Part shown: positions 19,001-26,849 of the stretch, one piece after another | How the letters are laid out: each line of letters starts with the position of its first letter | How positions within the stretch are numbered: the stretch's first letter is position 1 | Notes under the pieces: model-generated | The model's database searches: none | What the model was told of the DNA's origin: nothing | The model's input: the letters and a program-made list of their open reading frames with translations, nothing else | Assembly: GCA_028280565.1 (NCBI GenBank) | Contig: JANQLQ010000132.1 | Span: 1-59,936, forward strand | DNA: 59,936 nt | Origin: Fulvivirga sp. | GTDB taxonomy: Bacteria > Bacteroidota > Bacteroidia > Cytophagales > Cyclobacteriaceae | Reading direction: 5' to 3' | Program-made: the position numbers and the translations under genes

Positions 19001-21345
19001 TAAGGAAAAGTCGCCACCAATGGGAAGTTGGTGATCGACTCCGAGACCGCGTCATTCGTTGGATTTTCATCACCAGCAATGCTTACTGTGGCGGTGAGTG
19101 AAAAAGTAGTACCCGTAACTGATAGATCGACCGGCGTACTGAAAGTGAAGGTTTCCTCCATACCACTGCCTAGCGTACCGGCAAAAGCTTCTGTCACCAC
19201 GGCTCCACCGTCTAATTGGTAAGACACCTCGAAACCGGAGGCGTCTTGCAGCCCGTTGTTTGCGATCGTCACGCTTACAGTCTCGGCAGCCCCCAATCCA
19301 CCCGCGGTGGTGGGAGAATCAATAGAGACTAACTGCAGATCGGTACCCGGAAAAACGATGGATATGTTATCAAAAGCCAGGCCTTCTTCGGTTTGGAGTC
19401 CATCTGACCCGAAGGCCACCCGTAACATTACGTTCGGATTACCTCCCAGGCCTTCTAGCTGCCGTGTGGCGCGGAGGTAACCACCGCTACTGCCATTCCA
19501 AGCGTCACCGTTGCCCCCGGTAAAATCCAATGCCCCGGTAGAGCCGCCGGATTGCAGGTTGATATTCCCATTGTACCAATTGCCCGGGTCGCCGAGCGCC
19601 CCTACATTCACCCATACCTGGCCTCCATCGATCGAATATTGTAAAGAAGCCCCGTCAAATAACTCTTCGGTGTCGTAGAAAATATCAAATGAGAAAATAG
19701 GATCTATGGTAAAGGCACTGAAGTCAAAGCAAGGCCCTAGTACAAAAGAATTTTCATTGTCGAAATAGTCGCCATCCAGGTTCGTTGCCCAAGCTTGCGT
19801 TCCGTCAGAAGCACCGCTGATGATCGCATTGGCCGGTGTTCCCAGCTCCCAGCTGGTGAAACCAAAAGTACCGTCAGTGATCCAGCCTCCCGGGTTGCTT
19901 TCGAAGCTCTCTTGGTAAGGAAAGCTGTTTACTAGCAATAAATTGGTAATGGAAACGGTGACCACCGCTTCCGGGCTCGCAGGCGTAGCACCTGCAAACG
20001 CACTGACTTGGTAAGTGTTCCCGTCTACAGACAGGTCAGCCGTAGTAACAAAGTCAACTTTGGTTTCTGTCTCCGCAGGAAGATCCACGTTAAAGGTTTC
20101 CGTGATCACTGCTCCCCCATCGACCTGGTAGGACACCTCGAAGCTTGACTGGTCATCCGAACCAAAGTTCCCGACGGTCACACTAATGGTTTCCGTTGCT
20201 CCTAACGTTGCACTATTCATCAGGTTGATCTCGGTGACACGGAGGTCAAAAGGGACCGTCTCACGATTTGAAGCGAGGGTCCACCCGATATCTTGGAATA
20301 GACCCCGGGTAATATCCCCGATATCCTGGATCACCTCGGCGGTACCGATCTGTGGGCTCATAAGTGAATTCGGATCACCGGCAGGAAAGGTAGCTTCGTC
20401 CCAGTGTGAATACGATGAGCCCCCATTAAAAGTAGTGGGTGCAAATATTTTTGGGATCACACCGCCTAGCGCTGCAACAGCGCTTGGGGCATTCATAAAA
20501 AGATCGTCGCTTATAATAGCGTCCCGTTGTGCCTGCGTTCCGAAGCCCAAGTCCAAGATGGGTGTCCCATCGCCTAGCTCCACAAATGTATCGTAGAGCC
20601 TTACCACTGCCCCATTTGAAAAGCCAACCCCATTGGCATTTCCTGTCCCGGAAAAGCCCAGTCCATGCCCGATCTCATGCAATGCCACGGACACAAAGTC
20701 CGTTAGCCCGCTCACGGGCACACCGTCCGTTGCAAAACTAAAAGGCAGGTTACCAATAGTAATGTTCATATCTGCGAGGCCCGGGGCCAGGTCAAACCCG
20801 GCAATGGCATCTGCCAGCGCACTGACATAATTGGTACCCGGCACACCGTTGGGAATATCTGTGAAATTCCTGGATCCTGCGGAGGCTAGCACCCCGGGCC
20901 CTAACGTACCAAATCGCGCATCGATACGAATGGGAATATCCGATACGATCTCCGTCTCCCAGATATCCGCAGCAAAACGCATGGCCACGGCGGCTTCGGG
21001 AAATTCTTCAAATCCTTCGATAAAATTAATTTCAATCCGGGAGGTCCTAAGCGTTTCAAAATGAGCTTGTTGAGCCGCAGTCATTACCCCACCGTTCGCA
21101 CCTACTTCAGCAAAAAACTCATCTTTAGGCGGGATGGCTACCCCTACATTATGACCTGAAATGTAACATGTGTCATAGGTCATCGGAAGCTGTTTCCAAG
21201 CAGGTGTTAATACATCCTGGGCTTGCTGCCCCTGGACCATGGCTGACGTAAACGTCATCCATAAGAAAGCAGCCCGCCACAGGAAATTCCGCCTACGCCA
21301 TAAGCTGCTACCAACATAATTTTTGGTAAAATAGTAAAGTTTCAC
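16027..21345 (-). CDS. Giant secreted metalloprotease with T9SS sorting domain
   Basis: 1772 residues. A signal peptide (about 1-40, ending VQGQQ) is followed by a zincin-type catalytic region (about 70-365) with HEIGHGLGF (His223, Glu224, His227) and a downstream SHWDE histidine as a likely third zinc ligand. Two CARDB-like domains (about 367-460 and 678-780) each precede a MAM/immune-inhibitor-A-like jelly-roll region. HYR-type domains follow (about 1040-1135), then three tandem repeats of about 105 residues (about 1345-1670), each with PYxAxG and GxGxxG segments. The C-terminus (about 1690-1772, AYPNPTQGFVTL) is a type A T9SS sorting domain. It is monocistronic and has its own terminator. 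Confidence 0.9.
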   Translation of the reverse strand: MKLYYFTKNYVGSSLWRRRNFLWRAAFLWMTFTSAMVQGQQAQDVLTPAWKQLPMTYDTCYISGHNVGVAIPPKDEFFAEVGANGGVMTAAQQAHFETLRTSRIEINFIEGFEEFPEAAVAMRFAADIWETEIVSDIPIRIDARFGTLGPGVLASAGSRNFTDIPNGVPGTNYVSALADAIAGFDLAPGLADMNITIGNLPFSFATDGVPVSGLTDFVSVALHEIGHGLGFSGTGNANGVGFSNGAVVRLYDTFVELGDGTPILDLGFGTQAQRDAIISDDLFMNAPSAVAALGGVIPKIFAPTTFNGGSSYSHWDEATFPAGDPNSLMSPQIGTAEVIQDIGDITRGLFQDIGWTLASNRETVPFDLRVTEINLMNSATLGATETISVTVGNFGSDDQSSFEVSYQVDGGAVITETFNVDLPAETETKVDFVTTADLSVDGNTYQVSAFAGATPASPEAVVTVSITNLLLVNSFPYQESFESNPGGWITDGTFGFTSWELGTPANAIISGASDGTQAWATNLDGDYFDNENSFVLGPCFDFSAFTIDPIFSFDIFYDTEELFDGASLQYSIDGGQVWVNVGALGDPGNWYNGNINLQSGGSTGALDFTGGNGDAWNGSSGGYLRATRQLEGLGGNPNVMLRVAFGSDGLQTEEGLAFDNISIVFPGTDLQLVSIDSPTTAGGLGAAETVSVTIANNGLQDASGFEVSYQLDGGAVVTEAFAGTLGSGMEETFTFSTPVDLSVTGTTFSLTATVSIAGDENPTNDAVSESITNFPLVATFPYQEGFEEDAGGWFIDGLNSSWELGAPNAPVINRAAEGEQAFVTNLSGPHNLNEGSFVVSPVFDFTDVPNPYVQLDVWWEFALFSGLPFNGAIVQASTDLGATWQTIGSNGDPDNWYQSNVDRNEFNINPTNPLAFFGSNGDAWSGNSASGTAPGTWVTATHPLNGLGGESSVILRVVVGTLQFGVLQNEGFGFDNVRVLDESGLLEIVCNDDVMVNNTPGTCEATVTIAPPTILNATENTVVLNSFTGEADPSGAFPVGTTSITWIAQEGGPDGFVRTCVQRITVQDVEAPTLASPGDIIIAVEEGVTEAQVIYDVPVGIDNCGFGDTITQSVNQEVAGGPVRCPSGDNRYLRVFDLQNEFDIEGELLVNSVDIGIATSDGTSPGFVNLYTLTGEFLFENLQLLSSTEVVVPAGTIFDLVNIPVGTSVPGGATLVLELFTPAVNGAVSGLLPGSNGGPATGPSFLATPNCNLPEPTDLASINFGNQWIMNLNTTEKSVTELPATLSEGLGPGALFPLGTTTESYTSTDGAGNTATTSFSVTVSDDLGVTGFDLVDASTNDIVGTLDNGNVVDVATLEEFSVVANVNREAIGSVVFEVNGKTRTENTFPYAAAGGGPGNFRPLEVMAGTNVITATPYTLRNGKGTPGISRTVTFEVVNTMQVTAFELVDAKNDVVVGPISDMDVIDVSIVPEFTITADFNTGTVGSAIFELGDEQVQVENSAPYSASGGSPTNFASFREAVKGENSLTVTPYTDRNGRGIAGVPVDLNFAVENLAIVTEFALINTNTSQVIGTLNEGDVIDLAVLPRFTVEAILNREEVGSVVFALNGAEVQTENRVPYTAAGDGRNRFTPLRLGVALHALTARAHQFKNGRGINGEPYTVVFEVIDSNNPYERKAVADAKSVAEALEEGFGKLVAYPNPTQGFVTLGGVNFKEGGAMVRVTDMAGGLLLEREVQASSAEIELDITSLAPGVYLVLVETAEEGMAVVRLMKE

Positions 21346-21552
21346 AATAAATTTGATTTAGGTTAAGATGTTAAGAATCGATGAAACTAATAAATTGCAG
21401 TGGTTAACACAAATCATACTCATGGAAGAATTAAAAATGCGGAAGAGTGCCTTATATGGCATTAATATTGAAGGTGTTAACCCAACAAGTCCCTGTTTAC
21501 GTCGTTGGAATTAATAGGGACATCGTGCTCGTGAACCATAAACCAGGTATAA

Positions 21553-22023
21553 ATGTCGAAGATGCTTTATTCAAATGTGGGTATAACTTGTGTCGCTTTG
21601 TTTTTATTTGTTTCTATCCCGGGTTTAGGACAAGGATCAAAACCTGCGGTCCTTTTTTCACAGCAAAAGACCCCCTGTTATGGATACTGCCCCACGTACG
21701 AGTTGACTGTTTTTGAAGATGGTAGTGTCATATTTTTTGGTGAGGCCCACATAGAGCCTTTGGGAAAGCATGTTTCCAGGTTGAATGAATTAGAGCTCCT
21801 TTCTTTTAAAAAGGAATTTGAAAAGATCCGTTTTTTTGAATTAGAGGACAGCTATTATAAAGAGGTATCCGATCGTAGTACCACCTATGTTTATTATAAG
21901 GACGGGCTCCGTGAAAAGAAGATCATGGATTATTATGGCGCGCCGATCGAACTTAAAGCACTGGAAAGGAAGATCGAAGAACTCATAGGAAAACTGGCAT
22001 GGGAAGCCATAAAAGAAGATTGA
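21553..22023 (+). CDS. DUF6438-domain secreted protein
   Basis: 156 residues with an N-terminal signal peptide (MLYSNVGITCVALFLFVSIPGLG). The body has CYGYCPTYELTVFEDGSVIFFG, a double-cysteine strand pattern typical of DUF6438 proteins, then a helix-strand region (LLSFKKEFEKIRFFELEDSY) and a charged C-terminal helix. It is probably periplasmic or surface-located. Function is not known. It is a single gene, divergent from the T9SS protein gene across a 207-base gap. Confidence 0.78.
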   Translation: MSKMLYSNVGITCVALFLFVSIPGLGQGSKPAVLFSQQKTPCYGYCPTYELTVFEDGSVIFFGEAHIEPLGKHVSRLNELELLSFKKEFEKIRFFELEDSYYKEVSDRSTTYVYYKDGLREKKIMDYYGAPIELKALERKIEELIGKLAWEAIKED

Positions 22024-22257
22024 CACCTGTTTTGTTTTACAAATCATTTTCAATCGCAGATCACTTTTTCTATTATGACGCCGAGTTATACAGGACTTCG
22101 CGGAGCTGACAAAAAGATGGACCATCCCTCCTTTGTGTATCTTTGGGCTGCTTCGTGAGCTTTGTGTAATAACAATACCTAGGAGGATCGACTTGCTGAA
22201 CTCCTGGGCTTAGAATACCTTAATGACCAGGGAGGTGTTATTAAATGGAGTAAACCT

Positions 22258-22986
22258 ATGAAAGACAATTTCTCAAAGCAGGCAGACGGTTATGCAAAGT
22301 TCCGGCCACATTACCCTGTAGAACTTTACCGGTATCTTTTTGAAAAAGTCAAGCCTAGAACGCAGGCTTGGGACTGTGGTACGGGCAACGGTCAAGTAGC
22401 CATCCGGCTGGCCGAGGAGTTTGGTAAAGTATATGCCACGGACATTAGCCAAGCCCAGCTAGACCATGCCCAAAAAGCTGATAACATCGAGTACCGGGTC
22501 GCACCTGCCGAAGATTCTACCTTACCACCCCAGTCGGCGGACTTGATCACGGTGGCCCAAGCCATTCACTGGTTTGATATGGAGCAATTCCATAGGGAAA
22601 TACAACGTGTTGCTAAACCACAAGCCCTAGTCGCTTATTGGGCTTATTCTTTACCCAAGATCACGGCCGAAATAGACGAAGTTGTGTTGGACCTACATGA
22701 TAATGTACTAGGTCCTTATTGGGATTTGGAGCGAGAGATATGGCGGGGCCAATACGGAAGTATAGCACTCCCTTTGCAAAATAAAGAAAAGCGAGACTTC
22801 GAGTATCATTCAACGTGGACCTACGAACACCTGGAAGGGTATCTTAATTCCTGGTCGTCCGTGCAACATTATATTGCCAAAACAGGAACTAACCCGGTGC
22901 CTGCTTACCTGCAGCCAATAAAACAACGATGGAAAGACCCCAAAAAGCTGGTTTTTCCTATCTTCTTGTATTCCGGGGTGGTTTGA
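22258..22986 (+). CDS. Class I SAM-dependent methyltransferase
   Basis: 242 residues. Motif I WDCGTGNGQVA (about 39-49) binds SAM. The acidic residue after the second strand is in YATDIS, motif II-like VAPAEDSTLPPQSADLITVAQAIHWFD follows, and the PxALVAYW region supplies motif III. The family includes methyltransferases acting on small molecules, of the trans-aconitate / Trm9-like type (Methyltransf_11). No signal peptide. It is a single gene whose substrate cannot be told from sequence. Confidence 0.88.
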   Translation: MKDNFSKQADGYAKFRPHYPVELYRYLFEKVKPRTQAWDCGTGNGQVAIRLAEEFGKVYATDISQAQLDHAQKADNIEYRVAPAEDSTLPPQSADLITVAQAIHWFDMEQFHREIQRVAKPQALVAYWAYSLPKITAEIDEVVLDLHDNVLGPYWDLEREIWRGQYGSIALPLQNKEKRDFEYHSTWTYEHLEGYLNSWSSVQHYIAKTGTNPVPAYLQPIKQRWKDPKKLVFPIFLYSGVV

Positions 22987-23800
22987 ATATCTAATGGTAT
23001 GATGTTTTAGGTTCGTTTGAATAAAGACTTCTTTCTAAATCGTGACAGTTTCACGTGGCAATCAGGTCATGCTTAGTCCACCCGGGCAGGAAATTTGAAT
23101 CGTTCAGTCCGCATTATTCATGACTCTTGGACTCACATAGCTAAAACCGGTCTTTAAAGCTTAAAAACGTGATTTTTCGATAGAATTACCAAAAAAACCA
23201 ATAGCCCAAATTTGAGGGACGTGATTTTCGGCGCTTTCATTAAAAACGGCCTGTCGCACTGATTCACGTATGTTTCTCATTCTAGGATGCAATCTCATGA
23301 ATTTTCCGGGCTAAACGCATGAATGATCCCGATCAAAACTTTCCTGTTGATCCCTGTAACCAGCGTCCCCGTCACTTCTTTTTCCCAAGATTCTTTTGCC
23401 CAACTGTTTTGGCTTTTGACTGGGTTGTGCGGAATATTAAAGTTTTACTGTTGGCTCGGTGAATTACTTGGAGCGAGCCAACTTGTAGTGCCGGACATTA
23501 TTCCTTTCTTTGTAATTCTACTTTACGAAGTTAAGTTTTGTACTGCCGATCAATGTCAGCTCGCCAGGGCGCTGCTATGCCTTTGTTTTTCGCCCCGGGG
23601 GGGGGACCCCTTGTTGGAAAACCTAATAAATACGTATAATCCGGTCATCTTATACCCTGAAAGGTCCTAAGTGACCCCTGGTCTAAAACCCTTCCGTTTT
23701 TAATATCATCATCACCCATGCCTAACATGATTTTTTGTTCTTCTGTTAGTATGATGATCCCCAAAAAATAGGAAGTGAGCTTAGTTCTGAATTGACGACT
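22987..23800. other. Gene-poor intergenic DNA
   Basis: About 800 bases with no convincing gene. A 115-codon frame at 23323-23670 begins with a hydrophobic stretch but shows no recognisable domain and runs through a low-complexity CCCCGGGGGGGGGAC tract; it is probably chance or a relic. Confidence 0.4.
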
Positions 23801-24006
23801 AAATTAACGTGAGTTTTGGGTTTAATTGCCAAGTATTCTATGGCTTAACCGCGGGGAAATCGGGGAAGACCGCCGAGGGTCACAGGGATTACTCCGTGTC
23901 CCCTGTGTATTCACTGTGTCCTCTTCGGTTAAAAGCTGGTTTTCAATACTTTGCATTGAAGTGAAGTATTCTAGGTGGGTTGATTAACCCAAAATTCACG
24001 TTAAAT
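23801..24006. mobile_element. Small inverted-repeat element (MITE-like)
   Basis: Left arm 23804-23826 begins TTAACGTGAGTTTTGGG. Right arm 23983-24004 is its reverse complement with one mismatch and one extra base. About 156 bases lie between, with no coding capacity. A ten-base direct repeat AAGTATTCTA occurs inside at 23831 and 23964. The right end abuts the stop codon of the next gene. Short length, terminal inverted repeats and lack of a gene are what a miniature inverted-repeat element looks like; no clear target-site duplication was found. Confidence 0.5.
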
Positions 24007-24013
24007 TAAGTCA

Positions 24014-24622
24014 TTAGTCAAGTCTCTTAACCTTAATATTTTTCCAAAAAACCTTGATCCCCCCACCGTCGTGAATTTGCAGGGCAATGCTCCCCTCTGC
24101 GGCACCTATTTTTTTATCGTCAATTGAGATCATTTTAGTGCCATTCAGCCAGGTGGTGACGTTATCACCAACTGCACGGATTTTCATTTTGTTCCACTTA
24201 CCGTATTTGAGGGCCTTGTCTTTTTTAGGACCAGGTTTAATCAACCAACCGCGTCCATAAGATTCGTAAATGCCACCGGAATGTTTACCCGGTGGAGCTA
24301 CCTCGGCCTGCCACCCGGTAATTTTAGTGCCTTGGATAGACGACCGAATGAACACTCCACTATTGCCGTCTGCTTCCTGCTTGAATTCCACGGTCAACTC
24401 AAAATCTTTGAAAGATTCTTTGGTTCCAAGGTATCCATAACCCGCATCCGGGCCGCTTTCCGAGACTAACAGTCCTTTCTCAACGTACCACTTTTCTGTA
24501 CCATATATTTCCCACCCTGAAAGGTCTTTGCCATTAAAAAGATCAGCACTTTGAGCCAGGGCCTGTGGTAACACAAAAAAGCCTACTAAAACAAATGCAG
24601 TCAATTTTATTTTATAGATCAT
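24014..24622 (-). CDS. 3-keto-disaccharide hydrolase family protein (DUF1080)
   Basis: 202 residues: a signal peptide (about 1-23, ending ALAQS), then one concanavalin/LamG-like beta-sandwich of the PF06439 family. Seen: LFNGKDLSGWEIYG, FELTVEFKQEADGNSGVFIRS, GGIYESYGRGW, and the terminal IQIHDGG-type strand with VFWKNIKVKRL. Members hydrolyse or bind 3-keto-glycosides in the periplasm. It is the last gene of a three-gene operon after a longer paralogue (4-base gap) and an oxidoreductase. Confidence 0.88.
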   Translation of the reverse strand: MIYKIKLTAFVLVGFFVLPQALAQSADLFNGKDLSGWEIYGTEKWYVEKGLLVSESGPDAGYGYLGTKESFKDFELTVEFKQEADGNSGVFIRSSIQGTKITGWQAEVAPPGKHSGGIYESYGRGWLIKPGPKKDKALKYGKWNKMKIRAVGDNVTTWLNGTKMISIDDKKIGAAEGSIALQIHDGGGIKVFWKNIKVKRLD

Positions 24623-24626
24623 GTAA

Positions 24627-25388
24627 CTATAAGGGTTTGATTTTTATGTTTTTATACCAAATGAAACTACCGTGATCCTGTATGCCTATCAAACCTGTTT
24701 TTGCCAGGCCATAGTCCGGATATTCGTCCCACTTTCCATCATTTCTTTTTGCATACCACTCATCTGTCCAAGGTGCAAACTCGACTATTTTCTGTCCATT
24801 CAACCAATGTTCTACTTTTTCCGGTGTAAAAATGATACGGGTTGTGTTCCATTCCCCGGCTGGTTTCACGATCTTTTTTCCTGGGTCAGCAGGGTGCATG
24901 GCGTAATCGGCACCCAGCATCTGCCAGTCTTTCAAGGGTTCAGTAAAGCCGATGTCATCCAAGATTTGGTACTCGGGGGCGTTTTCGTAGGGGGCCTTAT
25001 ATTTTTCTCCTTCCTTTACATGGTAAAAAACTCCACTGTTGCCCCCTTCGCTTATCTTCCACTCAAGTGTTAATTCGAAATTGTCAAACTCCCTGGCACC
25101 ATATACGATATCCCCTCCTATGTCGCCGCCAGTACCCAGTGATTTCAGTGCACCGTCTTCTATGATCCAGTTCCCAGGTAATGATTGCTGGTTGAATCCT
25201 CTCCAACCTTCCGTAGATGTTCCGTCGAAAAGGGTTATCCATTCTTCCGTGGCAGTGCTTTCTGCCGTTCCATTCGCTAGACCAGGCTCTTCTTCAGCCG
25301 CTTGTTTTTTTCCGGCGCAATGGCTCATAAGCATACACAGAATGCCAAAAGCCAACATTTGCATCGAATTGATGATTATTCCTTTCAT
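24627..25388 (-). CDS. 3-keto-disaccharide hydrolase family lipoprotein (DUF1080)
   Basis: About 253 residues from the Met at 25388; upstream codons to 25433 are unlikely because they overlap the previous gene. The lipoprotein signal MQMLAFGILCMLMSHC is followed by a flexible AAEEEPGLANGTAES linker. The PF06439 sandwich shows LFDGTSTEGWRGF, FELTLEWKISEGGNSGVFY, YQILDD, WNTTRIIF, VEHWLNGQKIVEF and IGIQDHGSFIWYKNIKI. It probably cleaves an oxidised (3-keto) glycoside on the cell surface or in the periplasm. It is 12 bases after the oxidoreductase gene. Confidence 0.9.
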   Translation of the reverse strand: MKGIIINSMQMLAFGILCMLMSHCAGKKQAAEEEPGLANGTAESTATEEWITLFDGTSTEGWRGFNQQSLPGNWIIEDGALKSLGTGGDIGGDIVYGAREFDNFELTLEWKISEGGNSGVFYHVKEGEKYKAPYENAPEYQILDDIGFTEPLKDWQMLGADYAMHPADPGKKIVKPAGEWNTTRIIFTPEKVEHWLNGQKIVEFAPWTDEWYAKRNDGKWDEYPDYGLAKTGLIGIQDHGSFIWYKNIKIKPL

Positions 25389-25399
25389 ACATTTACGGC

Positions 25400-26752
25400 T
25401 TAGTTTATTACTTTCATGTTGTGAGGATCCCAATTGATGAAGCTGTTTTTATGATAACTATCATTGCACAAAAGCGCAGGGGCTGCTGCCCTAAAGCCAA
25501 ATATGGGATCTTCGACAACCGTACCGCCTGTTCTGATGGCCCTGAAGAAATTACCAAAATGGTCATAATGGGCACCTTTATAGTCAGTTTCTGCCTTGTA
25601 GACGATCTCTTCGGGAGGAAGCATCTTTTTTCTATCTGCGTATCCTGTTCCGCTTTCTGCGGCTTTAGCCTGTGCAAAAGGATCCCCTGTTGAAAAGGTC
25701 TTGTTTCTCTTCAGTACCACCTCTCTCCACTTTACATCCATGGAACCTTCGCTGCCTACGAGCTTGAGATAGGTAGATCCACTGGTACCATCCACAAAAT
25801 TGCATCGCAATGACAGGTTAAACCCCGGATGAGCGTCGGTTTCCGGGTATTGGAACATCCCCAGCAATACGTCCGGCACCTCACGTCCGTCTTTCCAATA
25901 ACGTAGCCCGCCCATCGCACTTACCTGATTGGGGCCCAGCGAGTTTGTAATAAAATGCAGGCTTGAAAACAGGTGAACAAACAAATCACCCGACATTCCT
26001 GTACCATAATCCGTGTAATTTCTCCACCTGAAAAATCGCATAGCATCAAATGGCCGCTTGGTGGTATTGGCTATATATTTTTTCCAATTGACCGTTTTTT
26101 GAGAGGCATCTCCAGGAATATGATATTGCCATGCACCGGTGGGAGAATGCCTGGCCCAAAAACCTTCGGCATAATTGAGATTGCCAATGGCTCCTTCTGC
26201 CAGCAGCGTCTTTGCCTTTTCGTTGCCCAGTGATGAAAGCCCCTGGCTTCCTACCTGGTATATTTTGCCTGACTTACGCCATGCCTCTACCAACTCCACA
26301 CCCTCAGCCACAGAATGTACCATCGGTTTTTCACAATATATATGTTTTCCCGCATTCAATGCGTCTATTGATATTTGCTTATGCCAATGATCGGGAGTAG
26401 CTATAATCACTGCATCAATATCTTTTCTTTTTAAAACGTCTTTGTAATCGTCAGTGGTAAAAAGATCCTCACCCCATTTTTGTTTGGCGCTTTGGAGCCT
26501 GCCTTTGTATAAGTCACAAACAGCCTTCAATTTAATTCCTTTATGCCTAAGGGCCGTATTAGTATCTTCGGTGCCCATACCACCTGCACCTATCAAGGCT
26601 ATGTTGATCTCTTCTGAAGTGTTATTTACTTTTATCCTTCTAAGAAAGTTGATGGATCTTTTGTCGGCACCAAAGGTACTGCTCACCGTAGAAATAACGG
26701 CGGTAGATAAACCGATCTTCCTGATAAACTGTCTTCTACTTCGTTTTGCCAT
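25400..26752 (-). CDS. Gfo/Idh/MocA family oxidoreductase, Tat-exported
   Basis: 450 residues. An N-terminal twin-arginine-like signal (KRSRRQFIRKIG) is followed by a Rossmann fold (IALIGAGGMGTEDT at about 51-64), the family motif CEKPMVHS at about 139-146, and a C-terminal alpha/beta domain. Family members use tightly bound NAD(P) to oxidise sugars, often to 3-keto intermediates. Leading an operon with two 3-keto-disaccharide hydrolase homologues, it plausibly oxidises a glycoside at C3 before hydrolysis (inference). Being Tat-exported, it would fold with its cofactor before export. Confidence 0.9.
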   Translation of the reverse strand: MAKRSRRQFIRKIGLSTAVISTVSSTFGADKRSINFLRRIKVNNTSEEINIALIGAGGMGTEDTNTALRHKGIKLKAVCDLYKGRLQSAKQKWGEDLFTTDDYKDVLKRKDIDAVIIATPDHWHKQISIDALNAGKHIYCEKPMVHSVAEGVELVEAWRKSGKIYQVGSQGLSSLGNEKAKTLLAEGAIGNLNYAEGFWARHSPTGAWQYHIPGDASQKTVNWKKYIANTTKRPFDAMRFFRWRNYTDYGTGMSGDLFVHLFSSLHFITNSLGPNQVSAMGGLRYWKDGREVPDVLLGMFQYPETDAHPGFNLSLRCNFVDGTSGSTYLKLVGSEGSMDVKWREVVLKRNKTFSTGDPFAQAKAAESGTGYADRKKMLPPEEIVYKAETDYKGAHYDHFGNFFRAIRTGGTVVEDPIFGFRAAAPALLCNDSYHKNSFINWDPHNMKVIN

Positions 26753-26849
26753 TTTGAAAGAGTTTTTTAAGGTTGTAGAACTAATATCGTACTTGTGGGT
26801 GCAACAAAAGGGGTAACAAACGGGGTATTGGGAAGAATTTTTGTGAAAA

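Noticed and set aside
16141-21064. Many plus-strand frames opposite the T9SS protein
   Set aside because: They follow the codon structure of the long minus-strand gene and show no independent features.
23323-23670. 115-codon frame with a hydrophobic start
   Set aside because: No family resemblance, runs through a G/C homopolymer tract, and is surrounded by non-coding DNA; kept only as intergenic.
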